Positions 16,078 through 24,527 are shown, counted from the stretch's first letter. The stretch is 28,419 nt of DNA from Methylacidiphilum caldifontis (GCA_945860255.1 CAMAQI010000008.1:1-28419), one strand, 5' to 3'. Notes: a model not told the origin generated them from the sequence alone. Numbers and translations are program-made.

Positions 16078-16277
16078 TCACCTTAATGCTTAATGGAGAG
16101 GCTCGGGAGTTTGAAAAATCACTCTCCATTCATGAGCTGATGCTCAAACTCCAGCTCCAACCCAATCTTTACCTCGTCGAACTTAACGAAGTCGCCCTCT
16201 TCCGTTCCGAATGGGAGAGTCAAAAAATAAAAGAAAACGACCGCATCGAAATCATCCGCATTGTTGCCGGCGGGTGA
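16074..16277 (+). CDS. thiS: thiamine sulfur carrier protein
   Basis: The 67-residue beta-grasp protein begins MITLMLNGEAREF and ends in AGG. The C-terminal diglycine is adenylated and thiocarboxylated to deliver sulfur to thiazole synthase. The ATG is chosen because it overlaps the thiH stop (ATGA) and gives the normal ThiS length. thiG and thiF are not in the window. Confidence 0.92.
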   Translation: MITLMLNGEAREFEKSLSIHELMLKLQLQPNLYLVELNEVALFRSEWESQKIKENDRIEIIRIVAGG

Positions 16278-16282
16278 AATCA

Positions 16283-16303
16283 TAAATCAGTTTGAACGAT
16301 TTA
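16283..16303. other. near-perfect palindrome after thiS
   Basis: TAAATC (16283-16288) and GATTTA (16298-16303) flank GTT/AAC, a stem with one bulged A starting 6 bases after the thiS stop. The following bases are A-rich rather than T-rich, so termination is uncertain. The ends recall the ATAAATC...GATTTAT ends of the 87-bp elements. The rest of the gap to 16446 shows only a weak GTTC/GAAC stem near 16418-16429. Confidence 0.35.
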
Positions 16304-16446
16304 AAAGATAATCCTCTAAAATATCTCTTTGCTCTTTAAAAAAACAACCAAAGTTTTTCAGTCGATTCAGGAAGAATATTTTTCAATCATTTCTCTCTCT
16401 GTCATAAAGCTAAAATAGTTCAAAAGAACAAAATTCCGAGTCAAAT

Positions 16447-17520
16447 CTACCGCTCCCTCTCCACCCATCGTACGAAGTCAGAAAGTTGCGGCCTTCCATC
16501 GTGAAACCAGTTGAGTGGCGGTCGCTGCATCTTCCCGACGGGACAAATACGGGAGGCCCCCCAACGGATCCATAATCTCTCAAGGGCCTTTGAGGGGGAT
16601 CCGTAGACCCCAACGGTGGAAAGATCGCCACAGATCCAGGCAAACTCCTTCTGAAGCCCTTTCTCGCTTAAAGAACGAACAAAAATTACCCGAGGAAGAT
16701 CGGTGAGCTCCGAATTACCGTGAAAATCCTCGATCACGGTCCATTCTAAATCCCCCTCCGAAGCCTCAACCTGATTTCCAAGCGCACGATGAGTCTCTCG
16801 AAGTTCGTAAATCAGCGCCTCTTGCGTCGGGGTCAAGGCAATCGATTTCCGATTTCTCTCCCGCCAACGATTTAGTGCTAATCCTAACTTCTTGGAAAAA
16901 AGAGTTCCGTTGATCGACGGAGAGAGCCAAATCCAACGAGGGGAAAGGCAGCCCTGCTGCCCATAAATCGAAATATCCTCCGCAATACGATCAAAAATCT
17001 TTGCGCTCCTCGGCATTTCTGCAATCCAAAGCGCACTGGTGCGATGACCATAGGCAATCAATCGTTGCTTGGGATGAATCTCCTTTTGAATCATTTCGAT
17101 CGTTTGATCACTCCCTAAAACCATCACTGCATCGGCTAATTTTAAAAGTTCCGAAGGGACCTGCGGAAGAACGGTGACGCGACAACGAAATTGAATCGGA
17201 AATCTTTGGAGAAAAAAAATCAAATCCTTTTCTGTTCCTGATCCGGCTTTGACCCAAATCTGCGACCCTAAAACAAAGCCCACTAAAAGAGATTGCCAGA
17301 GAGAAACAGCTAAATTCCCAGCGCCGATAATCAGCAATCGCTCAGGAGCGATCGCCCGCACTGATCGATTTCCCTTTTTTTGAAATGAATCCAAAAGATC
17401 AAGCTCTCCGATCTCCTCCACAACCCAAGAGCGAAGCTCATGAAGGGAGGGGGAACCGAGTTGGGAAAAATCGGAAAGGGCTTTTGAGAGGAGCTTAATT
17501 CTTGAGCGAGTCGTCTCCAT
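16447..17520 (-). CDS. LuxC-like acyl-CoA reductase
   Basis: The 357-residue protein has a Rossmann-type IIGAGNLAVSLWQSLL near 64-79, VLGSDQTIE (134-142), and DISIYGQQGCLSP with the candidate catalytic cysteine C191. The family-like C-terminus reads RICPVGKMQRPPLNWFHDGR. These fit the acyl-CoA reductase (LuxC) family, which makes long-chain aldehydes through a thioester on the cysteine. No luxD, luxE or luciferase genes are near, so bioluminescence is not implied; the aldehyde could serve lipid or envelope chemistry. It lies downstream of the FtsB-like gene on the same strand with a 54-bp gap. No clear ribosome site is seen. Confidence 0.8.
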   Translation of the reverse strand: METTRSRIKLLSKALSDFSQLGSPSLHELRSWVVEEIGELDLLDSFQKKGNRSVRAIAPERLLIIGAGNLAVSLWQSLLVGFVLGSQIWVKAGSGTEKDLIFFLQRFPIQFRCRVTVLPQVPSELLKLADAVMVLGSDQTIEMIQKEIHPKQRLIAYGHRTSALWIAEMPRSAKIFDRIAEDISIYGQQGCLSPRWIWLSPSINGTLFSKKLGLALNRWRERNRKSIALTPTQEALIYELRETHRALGNQVEASEGDLEWTVIEDFHGNSELTDLPRVIFVRSLSEKGLQKEFAWICGDLSTVGVYGSPSKALERLWIRWGASRICPVGKMQRPPLNWFHDGRPQLSDFVRWVERER

Positions 17521-17574
17521 ATGAGAAATTTTAAAAAGGAGGATCAGAAAAAAGAGATCGCTCCCTCTGATGAG

Positions 17575-17952
17575 TTAACGTCGTACAATCGACTTTTCAG
17601 TATCCCGATAGGAATCAAATCTAAAAATTGTCTCTCCAGGCTTTCCTAAATTCAAGGTATCACGGGCCACTTGCTCTAAATAAGTACGGTCGACTCGAAG
17701 TCTTTCAAAATCAGATTTATTTTTTTGATAAAGAGAGACCTCAGAGGCGATCTTGCGATCGTTTTCTTGTTTCTCTTTTTGAAGCACTTGAACTCGCCGA
17801 ATGTCAGGCAAAAAAAGAACGAATATCGCTCCTAAAAGCGCAAAGAACATCAATCCCTTCGACAAACGCATCAAAGAGGACCATAGATTCCCTCCCGATT
17901 TTGGTCGGAGCGGAATGCTACGAGGATCGAAAAACTTAGAGTGTGCCCCCAT
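17575..17952 (-). CDS. FtsB/DivIC-like septum-formation protein
   Basis: From the ATG at 17952 this is a 125-residue single-pass protein: a proline-rich cytosolic tail, a membrane helix at about 32-48 (KGLMFFALLGAIFVLFL), a periplasmic coiled coil at about 52-95, and the conserved YLEQVARDTLNLGKPGET near 91-108. FtsB/DivIC proteins bridge FtsL and FtsQ in the divisome. AGGAG six bases before this ATG decides the start, although the frame is open upstream to a TTG. The gene overlaps the 3' end of eno by 17 bp, so it is probably translated from the eno transcript. Confidence 0.85.
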   Translation of the reverse strand: MGAHSKFFDPRSIPLRPKSGGNLWSSLMRLSKGLMFFALLGAIFVLFLPDIRRVQVLQKEKQENDRKIASEVSLYQKNKSDFERLRVDRTYLEQVARDTLNLGKPGETIFRFDSYRDTEKSIVRR

Positions 17953-19213
17953 AGACGGCTCCTGCTCCCAGCTCCTCTTCAATTCGAAGAAGTCGATTGT
18001 ATTTTGCTAAACGATCAGAACGAGAAAAAGATCCTGTCTTAATCTGACCGACATTTAAAGCGACTGCGATATCGGCGATCGTACTATCTTCACTTTCACC
18101 AGATCGGTGACTTAAAATCGAACTATAGCCAGCTCTCTTTGCCATTTCTACCGCATCAAAGGTCTCAGTTAAGGTTCCAATTTGATTGACCTTCACCAAA
18201 ATTGAATTCGCAATTCCTTGCTTAATTCCTTTCGAAAGGAAATCCACATTCGTCACAAAAAGATCATCCCCGACCAACTGCGTATTCGCTCCCATCGCCT
18301 CGGTTAATACTTTCCAACCGACCCAATCATTTTCAGCGTGACCATCTTCAATTGAAATAATCGGATATTTCTTTTGAAGGTCTTGGTAAAAACTCACCAA
18401 ATCCGAGGGACTTAAGCGACGACCATCTGATTTTTTGAAAACATACTGTTTCTTCACTTTATCGTAAAACTCGCTGCTCGCCACATCGAGAGCAATCGCA
18501 ATTTGTGATCCTAATTTATAGCCGGCTTTTTTAACCGCTTGAGCAATACACTCCAAAGCATCTTCAGCCGATTTCAACTTAGGAGCAAAACCCCCTTCAT
18601 CGCCGACAGCAGTGCTTAATCCACGATCTTTTAAAACCCCTTTTAAGGAATGAAAAGTTTCAACTCCCATGCGAACTCCTTCGCTAAAGGTCTTGGCTCC
18701 AATCGGAACAATCATGAACTCTTGAAAATCAATTGGAGCATCGGAATGAGCTCCTCCATTAATCACATTCGCTAAAGGAACGGGTAATGTTCGTGCATTG
18801 GTTCCACCCAGATAACGATAAAGAGGAAGATCCAATTCCGCAGCAGCAGCATGGGCAACAGCCATCGAAACCCCCAAAAGGGCATTCGCACCGAGCTTGC
18901 GTTTATTCGGTGTTCCATCAAGCTTAAGCATTAATTGATCGATCTCAAGTTGATTGACTGCATCCATCCCCTCGACCTCGAGAGCGATGTGATTGATCAC
19001 ATTATTAACGGCTTTTTGAACCCCTTTTCCTAAATAGCGATTCTTTTCACCATCACGAAGCTCAAGAGCCTCATGCTCCCCTGTACTCGCTCCTGAAGGA
19101 ACAATCGCGCGACCACGAGCCCCTCCTAAAAGATAAACTTCGGCTTCTAATGTCGGGTTTCCTCGTGAATCCAAAACTTGGCGAGCGGTAACTTTGGTGA
19201 TGGTCGTATTCAT
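17936..19213 (-). CDS. eno: enolase
   Basis: The 425-residue glycolytic enzyme interconverts 2-phosphoglycerate and phosphoenolpyruvate. Diagnostic segments are ARQVLDSRGNPTLEAEV, VPSGASTGEHEA, VGDEGGFAP, ISIEDG, GDDLFVTN, LVKVNQIGTLTE and SHRSGESEDSTIADI. AAAGGAG lies 11 bases before the ATG. It lies 45 bp downstream of the greA-like gene and overlaps the ftsB-like gene. Confidence 0.98.
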   Translation of the reverse strand: MNTTITKVTARQVLDSRGNPTLEAEVYLLGGARGRAIVPSGASTGEHEALELRDGEKNRYLGKGVQKAVNNVINHIALEVEGMDAVNQLEIDQLMLKLDGTPNKRKLGANALLGVSMAVAHAAAAELDLPLYRYLGGTNARTLPVPLANVINGGAHSDAPIDFQEFMIVPIGAKTFSEGVRMGVETFHSLKGVLKDRGLSTAVGDEGGFAPKLKSAEDALECIAQAVKKAGYKLGSQIAIALDVASSEFYDKVKKQYVFKKSDGRRLSPSDLVSFYQDLQKKYPIISIEDGHAENDWVGWKVLTEAMGANTQLVGDDLFVTNVDFLSKGIKQGIANSILVKVNQIGTLTETFDAVEMAKRAGYSSILSHRSGESEDSTIADIAVALNVGQIKTGSFSRSDRLAKYNRLLRIEEELGAGAVYGGTL

Positions 19214-19258
19214 GAAACTTATACTCCTTTAACAAATTCCGTTAATCTTTCAATAAAA

Positions 19259-21034
19259 TTATTTGTAACTCTCGATCTTCTCGATGGTTACAAAACGTTT
19301 TGTCCCTTCGTCTGTGGAGATCTCCACCTTAGAACCGGCTTTTTTATTTAAGATCGATTTCGCTAAAGGGGTCAGATAGGAGACAATCCCTTGAGTTGGA
19401 TCGCTATCCCATGCCCCAAGGATTGTGTATTTGAGCACTTCGCCAGTATCGACATCTTTCAATACGACTTTGGTTCCAATATTAACGATTGAGCTATCCA
19501 CCCCTTTAAAATCGGTTCCACGGGCTCGAATTAACATTGACTCTAATTCCGACTTACGGCGCATCAATACCGCTTGCATCTCTTTTGCCGCTTTGAATTC
19601 GTGATTTTCGCGAAGATCGCCATAAGAGCGAGCAATTCCGATCTCCTTACTATTCTCAGGGATCTTTCTGACAACCACTTCTTCGAGTTCTTTTTTACGA
19701 CGATCTAAACTCTCCCATGAAACCACAAGTGAGGTCTCTTCTGTTGATTTCTCACCGATGATCATCGATTGAACTTCGGGGAACATTTTCACTAAAGTTC
19801 CTAAGAACGAACGTTTATCCAACTCTTTAAAGACAGGAGACAACATCGTCGCACGGGTCACATCACGGACATCTTCCATAGGAGAATTGCGAAGCATTCC
19901 ACCGACAAAGGTTTTGTCATTCAAAAGGAGTTCGTAAAGCTTTGTTCCCTTCTTCGTCTCCCCCATCATATCGCGCTCGAGAACCGAGAGGATCGCCATG
20001 AAAAGCATTGGGTTGATCAAATCCTCTAAGTCTTTTGGACGATTCTTACCGAACCAATACAAAAAGTCTGAGGTCACATTTCGTTCACGAATTAAACGAT
20101 CGATCGCATTATGGACCTCTTCAGCACGACCCGCCTCTACAAAGGTCGAGGCGATCGCTTCTGCGGTACGGGCATTGGCTTTCGGAAGGACTTGTGAGAG
20201 AAGGCGTGCCCATCCCTCAGGTAAAAGACGCTGTAAGGTTGCAATGATCGGTTCTTGTTTCGAAATTCCGAGTTGATCCAAAACATTTCCTAATCCGCGT
20301 GCATCACGAGGAATTAATGAGGTTAAGGAGTGCGGCCCTTGATCGATCGCTTTTCCTGCTAATTTTAAAATCTGTTCTCGAACAATCGCCATCTCAAGGA
20401 GCGTTGAAAGCTGAGAAGCAGGGGTCTTCGACATCGTCTCTTGCAGCTTCAGAAGAATCTCTTCGGTCTCCCCTTTCATCTCATCCCAATTTTTGATGAA
20501 AGTCGAGGCAGCCAAAAGCACAGCCTTTGATCCGACGGCATCACGGAAAGCAAGGAGTGCCTTGGCAGGCTCATCCACGGGAACTTCAATGATTCGCAGC
20601 GGTTCCGCTTTTTTCGTCGAAATAATGACCAATCCATCTTTCTTCATCGCCCGTTTGGCCGATTCCCACCATTTTTTCCATGCCGCTTCGGAAATCACAG
20701 AGGGGGAAAGAATGCCTTGAATTCCCTCTGCCGTCGCAAGCGATCCCATGCTTCGAATACAGTTTTTTACGACAGCAACAGGATCGGTTTCCGCCTGAGC
20801 TTTAAGCGCAGAAAGCTTATCTAAACGGAGAGCAAGAATATGATCATCCGAATGAGGGCTCAATGACTCAACCGCATAATCCAACTGCATCGCATGACCT
20901 TTTTTCGTCTGAAAATCGATGACAATTTGATTCGTATCTGAGTCAACCTCTCGAATTTTTCCAAACCCCCAACTTTTATGGGAGCAATATTTACCAGCAG
21001 TTAATGATTCGAGTCGTGATGAGAGAGTTTCCAT
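19259..21034 (-). CDS. greA: GreA-type transcription elongation factor with long N-terminal extension
   Basis: The 591-residue protein carries a GreA module in its last 160 residues: a coiled coil with SYGDLRENHEFKAAKEMQ, whose tip acids D and E are kept, then an FKBP-like domain ending in KIESYK. GreA rescues backtracked RNA polymerase by stimulating transcript cleavage. About 430 extra N-terminal residues begin with a small beta domain (KYCSHKSWGFGKIREVD) and continue as helical repeats. Normal GreA is about 158 residues; long versions are known from Chlamydiae and Verrucomicrobia. The ATG at 21034 is preferred to a TTG at 21094. A C-run, not a ribosome site, precedes the ATG. Confidence 0.9.
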   Translation of the reverse strand: METLSSRLESLTAGKYCSHKSWGFGKIREVDSDTNQIVIDFQTKKGHAMQLDYAVESLSPHSDDHILALRLDKLSALKAQAETDPVAVVKNCIRSMGSLATAEGIQGILSPSVISEAAWKKWWESAKRAMKKDGLVIISTKKAEPLRIIEVPVDEPAKALLAFRDAVGSKAVLLAASTFIKNWDEMKGETEEILLKLQETMSKTPASQLSTLLEMAIVREQILKLAGKAIDQGPHSLTSLIPRDARGLGNVLDQLGISKQEPIIATLQRLLPEGWARLLSQVLPKANARTAEAIASTFVEAGRAEEVHNAIDRLIRERNVTSDFLYWFGKNRPKDLEDLINPMLFMAILSVLERDMMGETKKGTKLYELLLNDKTFVGGMLRNSPMEDVRDVTRATMLSPVFKELDKRSFLGTLVKMFPEVQSMIIGEKSTEETSLVVSWESLDRRKKELEEVVVRKIPENSKEIGIARSYGDLRENHEFKAAKEMQAVLMRRKSELESMLIRARGTDFKGVDSSIVNIGTKVVLKDVDTGEVLKYTILGAWDSDPTQGIVSYLTPLAKSILNKKAGSKVEISTDEGTKRFVTIEKIESYK

Positions 21035-21155
21035 GGGGGGGTGTTCTTGCCAAATTTTAGAGCAAAAGGAAAGGTAAAAAGAATAAATCGTCAAATAAGA
21101 TTTTGGAAAATTAGATAATTACTCATAGATCTTAATAAAAGCATTCACTATCCCC

Positions 21156-21242
21156 ATAAATCGGTCAAAGACCAAAACCAAGGATATCTCCTCAATGAAA
21201 ATAGTCTCTACCCGGTTCCAATCGCATTGAATTCCGATTTAT
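21156..21242 (+). repeat. 87-bp dispersed element with inverted ends, copy 2
   Basis: It has the same ATAAATCGG...CCGATTTAT ends and length as the copies at 10563 and 24441, and is the closest by eye to copy 3. It lies between two minus-strand genes, 1 bp after the TonB receptor stop and 121 bp before the greA start. Relative to the gene it follows it is in the opposite orientation to copies 1 and 3. A local GGTC-AAA-GACC hairpin is possible at its left end. Confidence 0.88.
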
Positions 21243-21243
21243 G

Positions 21244-23403
21244 TTAATATTCGATCGAAAATCCAATGTAATAATTTCGACGCAAAGCAGGTTCAATTCC
21301 AGTCCCTCGGACTCTGGAGTAATAATCTTCATCAAGGAGATTATTAATTCCCGCTAAAATACTCACGTAATCTTTGTAGAGCTTCCATTCTGCAGTGAGA
21401 TCCAAAACCATATAAGCAGGAACTTCATCCTGACCTGAGATATTGGAATTCGTGTCATTGACGAAATGATCGGCAAGCATCGTCGAAGTTAAAGCCACTT
21501 TACCACGGTCTTTGTACTTATAATCAGCCCCATACTTAAGTTGGTATTCAGGAGCATATTGAGGTTCCTTACTGTCTCGTACCCCACTAACGAACTGACT
21601 GTTCATGACGTTGACGCTTCCAAAAAACGAGAGGGATCCATAACGATTCTCTACCGATCGATCGCTTTTTATAGCGGCCCCCTGTAGGGAATCATAAAAA
21701 CCGCAGAGATTAAACTCCGTCGCCAGCTCGGCCCCTCGATAGATCGCTCTTCCGGCGTTCCTATTTTCTGAATTTCCAGCAGGAAGGGTAACGGTACTAA
21801 TCACATTGTCATTATCGATGACGTACAGACTCGCATCATAATTCCAATAGGAAACAGGCGTTCCTTTGACCCCCACCTCATAGGTCCATGTGGTTCCAGA
21901 CTCTAAATTAGATCCCGGAGGAACCGTCACACTGGTTGGATTATAAAGCTCATCAAAGGAAACCGCACGGTATCCTTGTGAAACATTTCCGTAGAGTTGA
22001 TTCTGCTTCGGAAGATCATAAGTCAATCCAAGAGCAAGCAACGGAACGGCTTCAAATTGGGAGGCATCGATTCGTGCCCCCCCTCGGACTGTTCTGTCGG
22101 TGTTGAAGTTCTCCTTGGAAGAAACATCGACAAACTCAATGCGCATTCCAGGAGTGACTCCAAAATCTCCCCACTTGAATTGGTTCTCAGAAAAGATCGA
22201 TCCGTAGTTCACGCTTCTTTCCAATTTAAAGACCGAGGTCGCATCATTCAAAGAGACCCCACGCGCTGTGTCTCGGGTTCTCGGACTATCAGAGGTATAG
22301 ACCGTAAATCCTCCGGTCATCGTGTTTTGTGCCCCGAGCCCTTCCCAGTGGTGTTTGAGTCGTGTATCATCGCCAAAGGTATAAAATTCCTGGCGATCGA
22401 GATTCGTGGTTAATGAGCCGTTTCCTGTTTGACGACGACTAAAGCGATCTTGATAACCGCCAAAAAGAGTTGAGGTCAACAAGGTGTCGACTGAAAAATC
22501 GTGCTCCGCTGAAAGCGAAAGTCCATGTTTTTCTGTCCATAAACGATCAAAAGTACGTGAGGTGCTATCTCGATTATTTGCATACTGAGCAACCGTAAGT
22601 CCTCCCGGCTCTCCCGACTCATTCCTATAGTGATCATAAGAGAGCTTGATTCGTGTCTCTTTCTCAGGAGAGCAGAGGAGTTTAAATCCTCCCGTGTTCG
22701 TCTGATAATCTGCATTGATTCGAGGTCCATCCCATTGACTATGTCCGACATAAGCGGAATAGCCGAGCTCACCAACAGTTCCTCCGATTTTATTAAAGGT
22801 ACTGTAGAGTCCGTATGAACCAAAAATATGTTTTGTTTTTGCAGTGAACTCACGATCTAACGGTGGGTTGGTAGTCACATAGTTAATCGCTGCCCCAGGT
22901 TGAGGACCATAAAGCAATGAGGCCCCGCCACTAATGATCTCGACTCGATCCACAAGATCCATCGGGGGAGTATAATAAACCGTATTATAACCGTGCCAAT
23001 CACTGGTGGCAGGGACTCCATCGATTAAGGTTAAAACATATCCTGACTCATGAGGATCTCCGATTCCGCGATAGGTCGTGTTCACAAAGGCCTGACTTTG
23101 TTGCTCTGAAACCAAGATACCGGGGGTTCTTGAAAAAACTTGGCGCAAGTTTTGGGCTTGAATCGAAGGCAAGGCCGTTAAATCAGTGACCCTCGTTTTC
23201 TTTCCTTCATAAAGCTTTGTCGACCCCTCAGAGGCAGCTGACCCAGAAACGAAAGAAGAGGTGCTTTGTCCCGTTACCACGGTTTCAGGAAGAGAGGGAA
23301 TCCCCGAAAAAACAACGGGCCTCTTCAGATTTTGACTCTCCTCTGAAAAACCGTGAAGCAAACACAAACTGACTAAACCGACAACGATACGAACCACTTT
23401 CAT
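21244..23403 (-). CDS. TonB-dependent outer-membrane receptor
   Basis: The 719-residue protein has a signal peptide (about 1-19), a TonB-box-like ETVVTG (40-45), and a plug domain with TYRGIGDPHESGYVLTLIDG and VDRVEIISGGASLLYGPQ. A 22-strand-type barrel follows, ending in aromatic IGFSIEY as outer-membrane proteins do. It imports a scarce solute using TonB energy. The ligand is not readable; the plug resembles FecA/iron-type receptors. AAGGAG stands eight bases before the ATG. It diverges from the phnD-like gene across 168 bp with a strong hairpin, which suggests joint control and a joint substrate. Confidence 0.93.
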   Translation of the reverse strand: MKVVRIVVGLVSLCLLHGFSEESQNLKRPVVFSGIPSLPETVVTGQSTSSFVSGSAASEGSTKLYEGKKTRVTDLTALPSIQAQNLRQVFSRTPGILVSEQQSQAFVNTTYRGIGDPHESGYVLTLIDGVPATSDWHGYNTVYYTPPMDLVDRVEIISGGASLLYGPQPGAAINYVTTNPPLDREFTAKTKHIFGSYGLYSTFNKIGGTVGELGYSAYVGHSQWDGPRINADYQTNTGGFKLLCSPEKETRIKLSYDHYRNESGEPGGLTVAQYANNRDSTSRTFDRLWTEKHGLSLSAEHDFSVDTLLTSTLFGGYQDRFSRRQTGNGSLTTNLDRQEFYTFGDDTRLKHHWEGLGAQNTMTGGFTVYTSDSPRTRDTARGVSLNDATSVFKLERSVNYGSIFSENQFKWGDFGVTPGMRIEFVDVSSKENFNTDRTVRGGARIDASQFEAVPLLALGLTYDLPKQNQLYGNVSQGYRAVSFDELYNPTSVTVPPGSNLESGTTWTYEVGVKGTPVSYWNYDASLYVIDNDNVISTVTLPAGNSENRNAGRAIYRGAELATEFNLCGFYDSLQGAAIKSDRSVENRYGSLSFFGSVNVMNSQFVSGVRDSKEPQYAPEYQLKYGADYKYKDRGKVALTSTMLADHFVNDTNSNISGQDEVPAYMVLDLTAEWKLYKDYVSILAGINNLLDEDYYSRVRGTGIEPALRRNYYIGFSIEY

Positions 23404-23483
23404 CTCTTCACTCCTTTTAATTTTAACTATCCAAAATCAGTAACAAATAGAAAAGGACTCCGCTATCGATTCATTGTTTAAAC

Positions 23484-23518
23484 TTGTCGTTGAATTGCGA
23501 TTCGCAAGGAAACGACAA
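23484..23518. promoter_or_regulatory. strong two-tier hairpin in the divergent receptor/phnD control region
   Basis: TTGTCGTT (23484-23491) pairs with AACGACAA (23511-23518). After a GAA/GGA internal loop, TTGCG (23495-23499) pairs with CGCAA (23503-23507) around ATT. A second GACAAG lies at 23524-23529. The inner part, TTGCGATTCGCAA, is also a symmetric DNA site that could bind a dimeric regulator. Its position between divergent start codons suggests an operator or a leader hairpin. Confidence 0.5.
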
Positions 23519-23571
23519 AAAATGACAAGCGAATGTTAGTTTAAAGAGTTTATTCAAGCTAGTTTCTGATT

Positions 23572-24444
23572 ATGAAAATAATCCAACATACAATTTTAGC
23601 CTTATTCATCGCAGGCCTTCTCCTCCAAATCGGATGCAGCCCCTCAAACCCATCGTTCGTGATCGCTCTTAAACCAGACAAAGACCCAGAAAAAATGATT
23701 CAAGAGCGTAAAACGCTTGCCACTTATTTAGCTCCGCTGTTAAAGCAACCCGTGGAAATCATTGTCCCCCTCTCTTCCGCAGTGATTATGGAGGGATTCA
23801 CGAATAAGACAATCGACCTTGCCTATCTCAGCTCGACGGAGATGTGTAAAGCAATCGACCTCAAGATAGCGAAGATTTTATTGGTAGGAGAGATCAAAGG
23901 AGAAACCAGCTATTCGAGCTATTGGCTCACCTTGAAAGAAAAGCCGTATACTCAAATTCAAGAGTTAAAAGGAATGAAGGTCGCTTTTTCAAGTAAAACC
24001 AGTACCTCTGGATTTATCATGCCTTACCAAGATTTGATTCAACGGAGCTTAATTACTCCAAAAGAGGATCCAGAAAATTTCTTCGGAAAATCAAACGTTT
24101 GGTATGGAACCGGTTATGTTTCGGCCGTTGAGAGAGTTCTTTCTGGAGAGGCAGAGGCGGCAGCGGTCAGTGATTATGTATTTGATCAAAATAAACATCT
24201 GAGCGAGGAACAAAAACAAAAACTCAAAGTTTTTCAAAAACAGGGTCCTGTTCCCACTCATACAATTGCCATTCGATCCTCTCTTTCGGATGCTGATCAA
24301 AATCGAATTCTCGAGGTAATTGAAACCTTAAATAACCCGGAAAATGAAGAGTTACGAAATAAGGTATTCACCTCAAAATTGGTTCGTACAAATTCAGATT
24401 TGCATTTAAAATCGATCCGAGAGGCACTTCAAAATATTCCATAA
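23572..24444 (+). CDS. phnD: PhnD-type substrate-binding lipoprotein
   Basis: The 290-residue protein has a lipoprotein signal (LLLQIGC, Cys 22) and the two-lobed phosphonate/phosphite-binding pattern: VIALKPDKDPEKM, YLAPLLKQPVEI, LAYLSS, SYSSYW, ELKGMKVAFSS, then TSTSGFIMP. As a lipid-anchored binding protein it would feed the downstream PhnC/PhnE-type ABC transporter. Family members bind phosphonates, phosphite or other small anions, so the ligand is open. No C-P lyase genes are present. No Shine-Dalgarno sequence is seen. The TAA stop lies inside the left end of an 87-bp repeat. Confidence 0.88.
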   Translation: MKIIQHTILALFIAGLLLQIGCSPSNPSFVIALKPDKDPEKMIQERKTLATYLAPLLKQPVEIIVPLSSAVIMEGFTNKTIDLAYLSSTEMCKAIDLKIAKILLVGEIKGETSYSSYWLTLKEKPYTQIQELKGMKVAFSSKTSTSGFIMPYQDLIQRSLITPKEDPENFFGKSNVWYGTGYVSAVERVLSGEAEAAAVSDYVFDQNKHLSEEQKQKLKVFQKQGPVPTHTIAIRSSLSDADQNRILEVIETLNNPENEELRNKVFTSKLVRTNSDLHLKSIREALQNIP

Positions 24445-24527
24445 ATCGGTCAATGACCGAAAGCATGGATATCTCCTTAGTCTAAACATTCGCCTCCCCA
24501 TTCAAATCACATTGAATTCCGATTTAT
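24441..24527 (+). repeat. 87-bp dispersed element with inverted ends, copy 3
   Basis: It begins ATAAATCGG (24441-24449) and ends CCGATTTAT (24519-24527). The phnD stop TAA (24442-24444) is inside the left end, as for argF in copy 1. It opens a 199-bp gap inside what is otherwise a tightly packed transporter operon. A symmetric CGGTC-AAT-GACCG hairpin can form at its left end. Confidence 0.88.

Noticed and set aside
16447..17520. Glutamyl-tRNA reductase (HemA)
   Set aside because: The Rossmann IIGAGN looked HemA-like, but the GQQGCLSP cysteine motif and the C-terminal CPxGxxQRPPLNWFHDGR fit acyl-CoA reductases instead.
17521..17574. CCTCC near the luxC-like start as an anti-Shine-Dalgarno switch
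   Set aside because: Pairing partners are weak, and a pyrimidine-rich stretch of this length is expected by chance.
21083..21090. Fourth repeat copy starting ATAAATCG upstream of greA
   Set aside because: Only 8 bases match; no right end or interior similarity follows.
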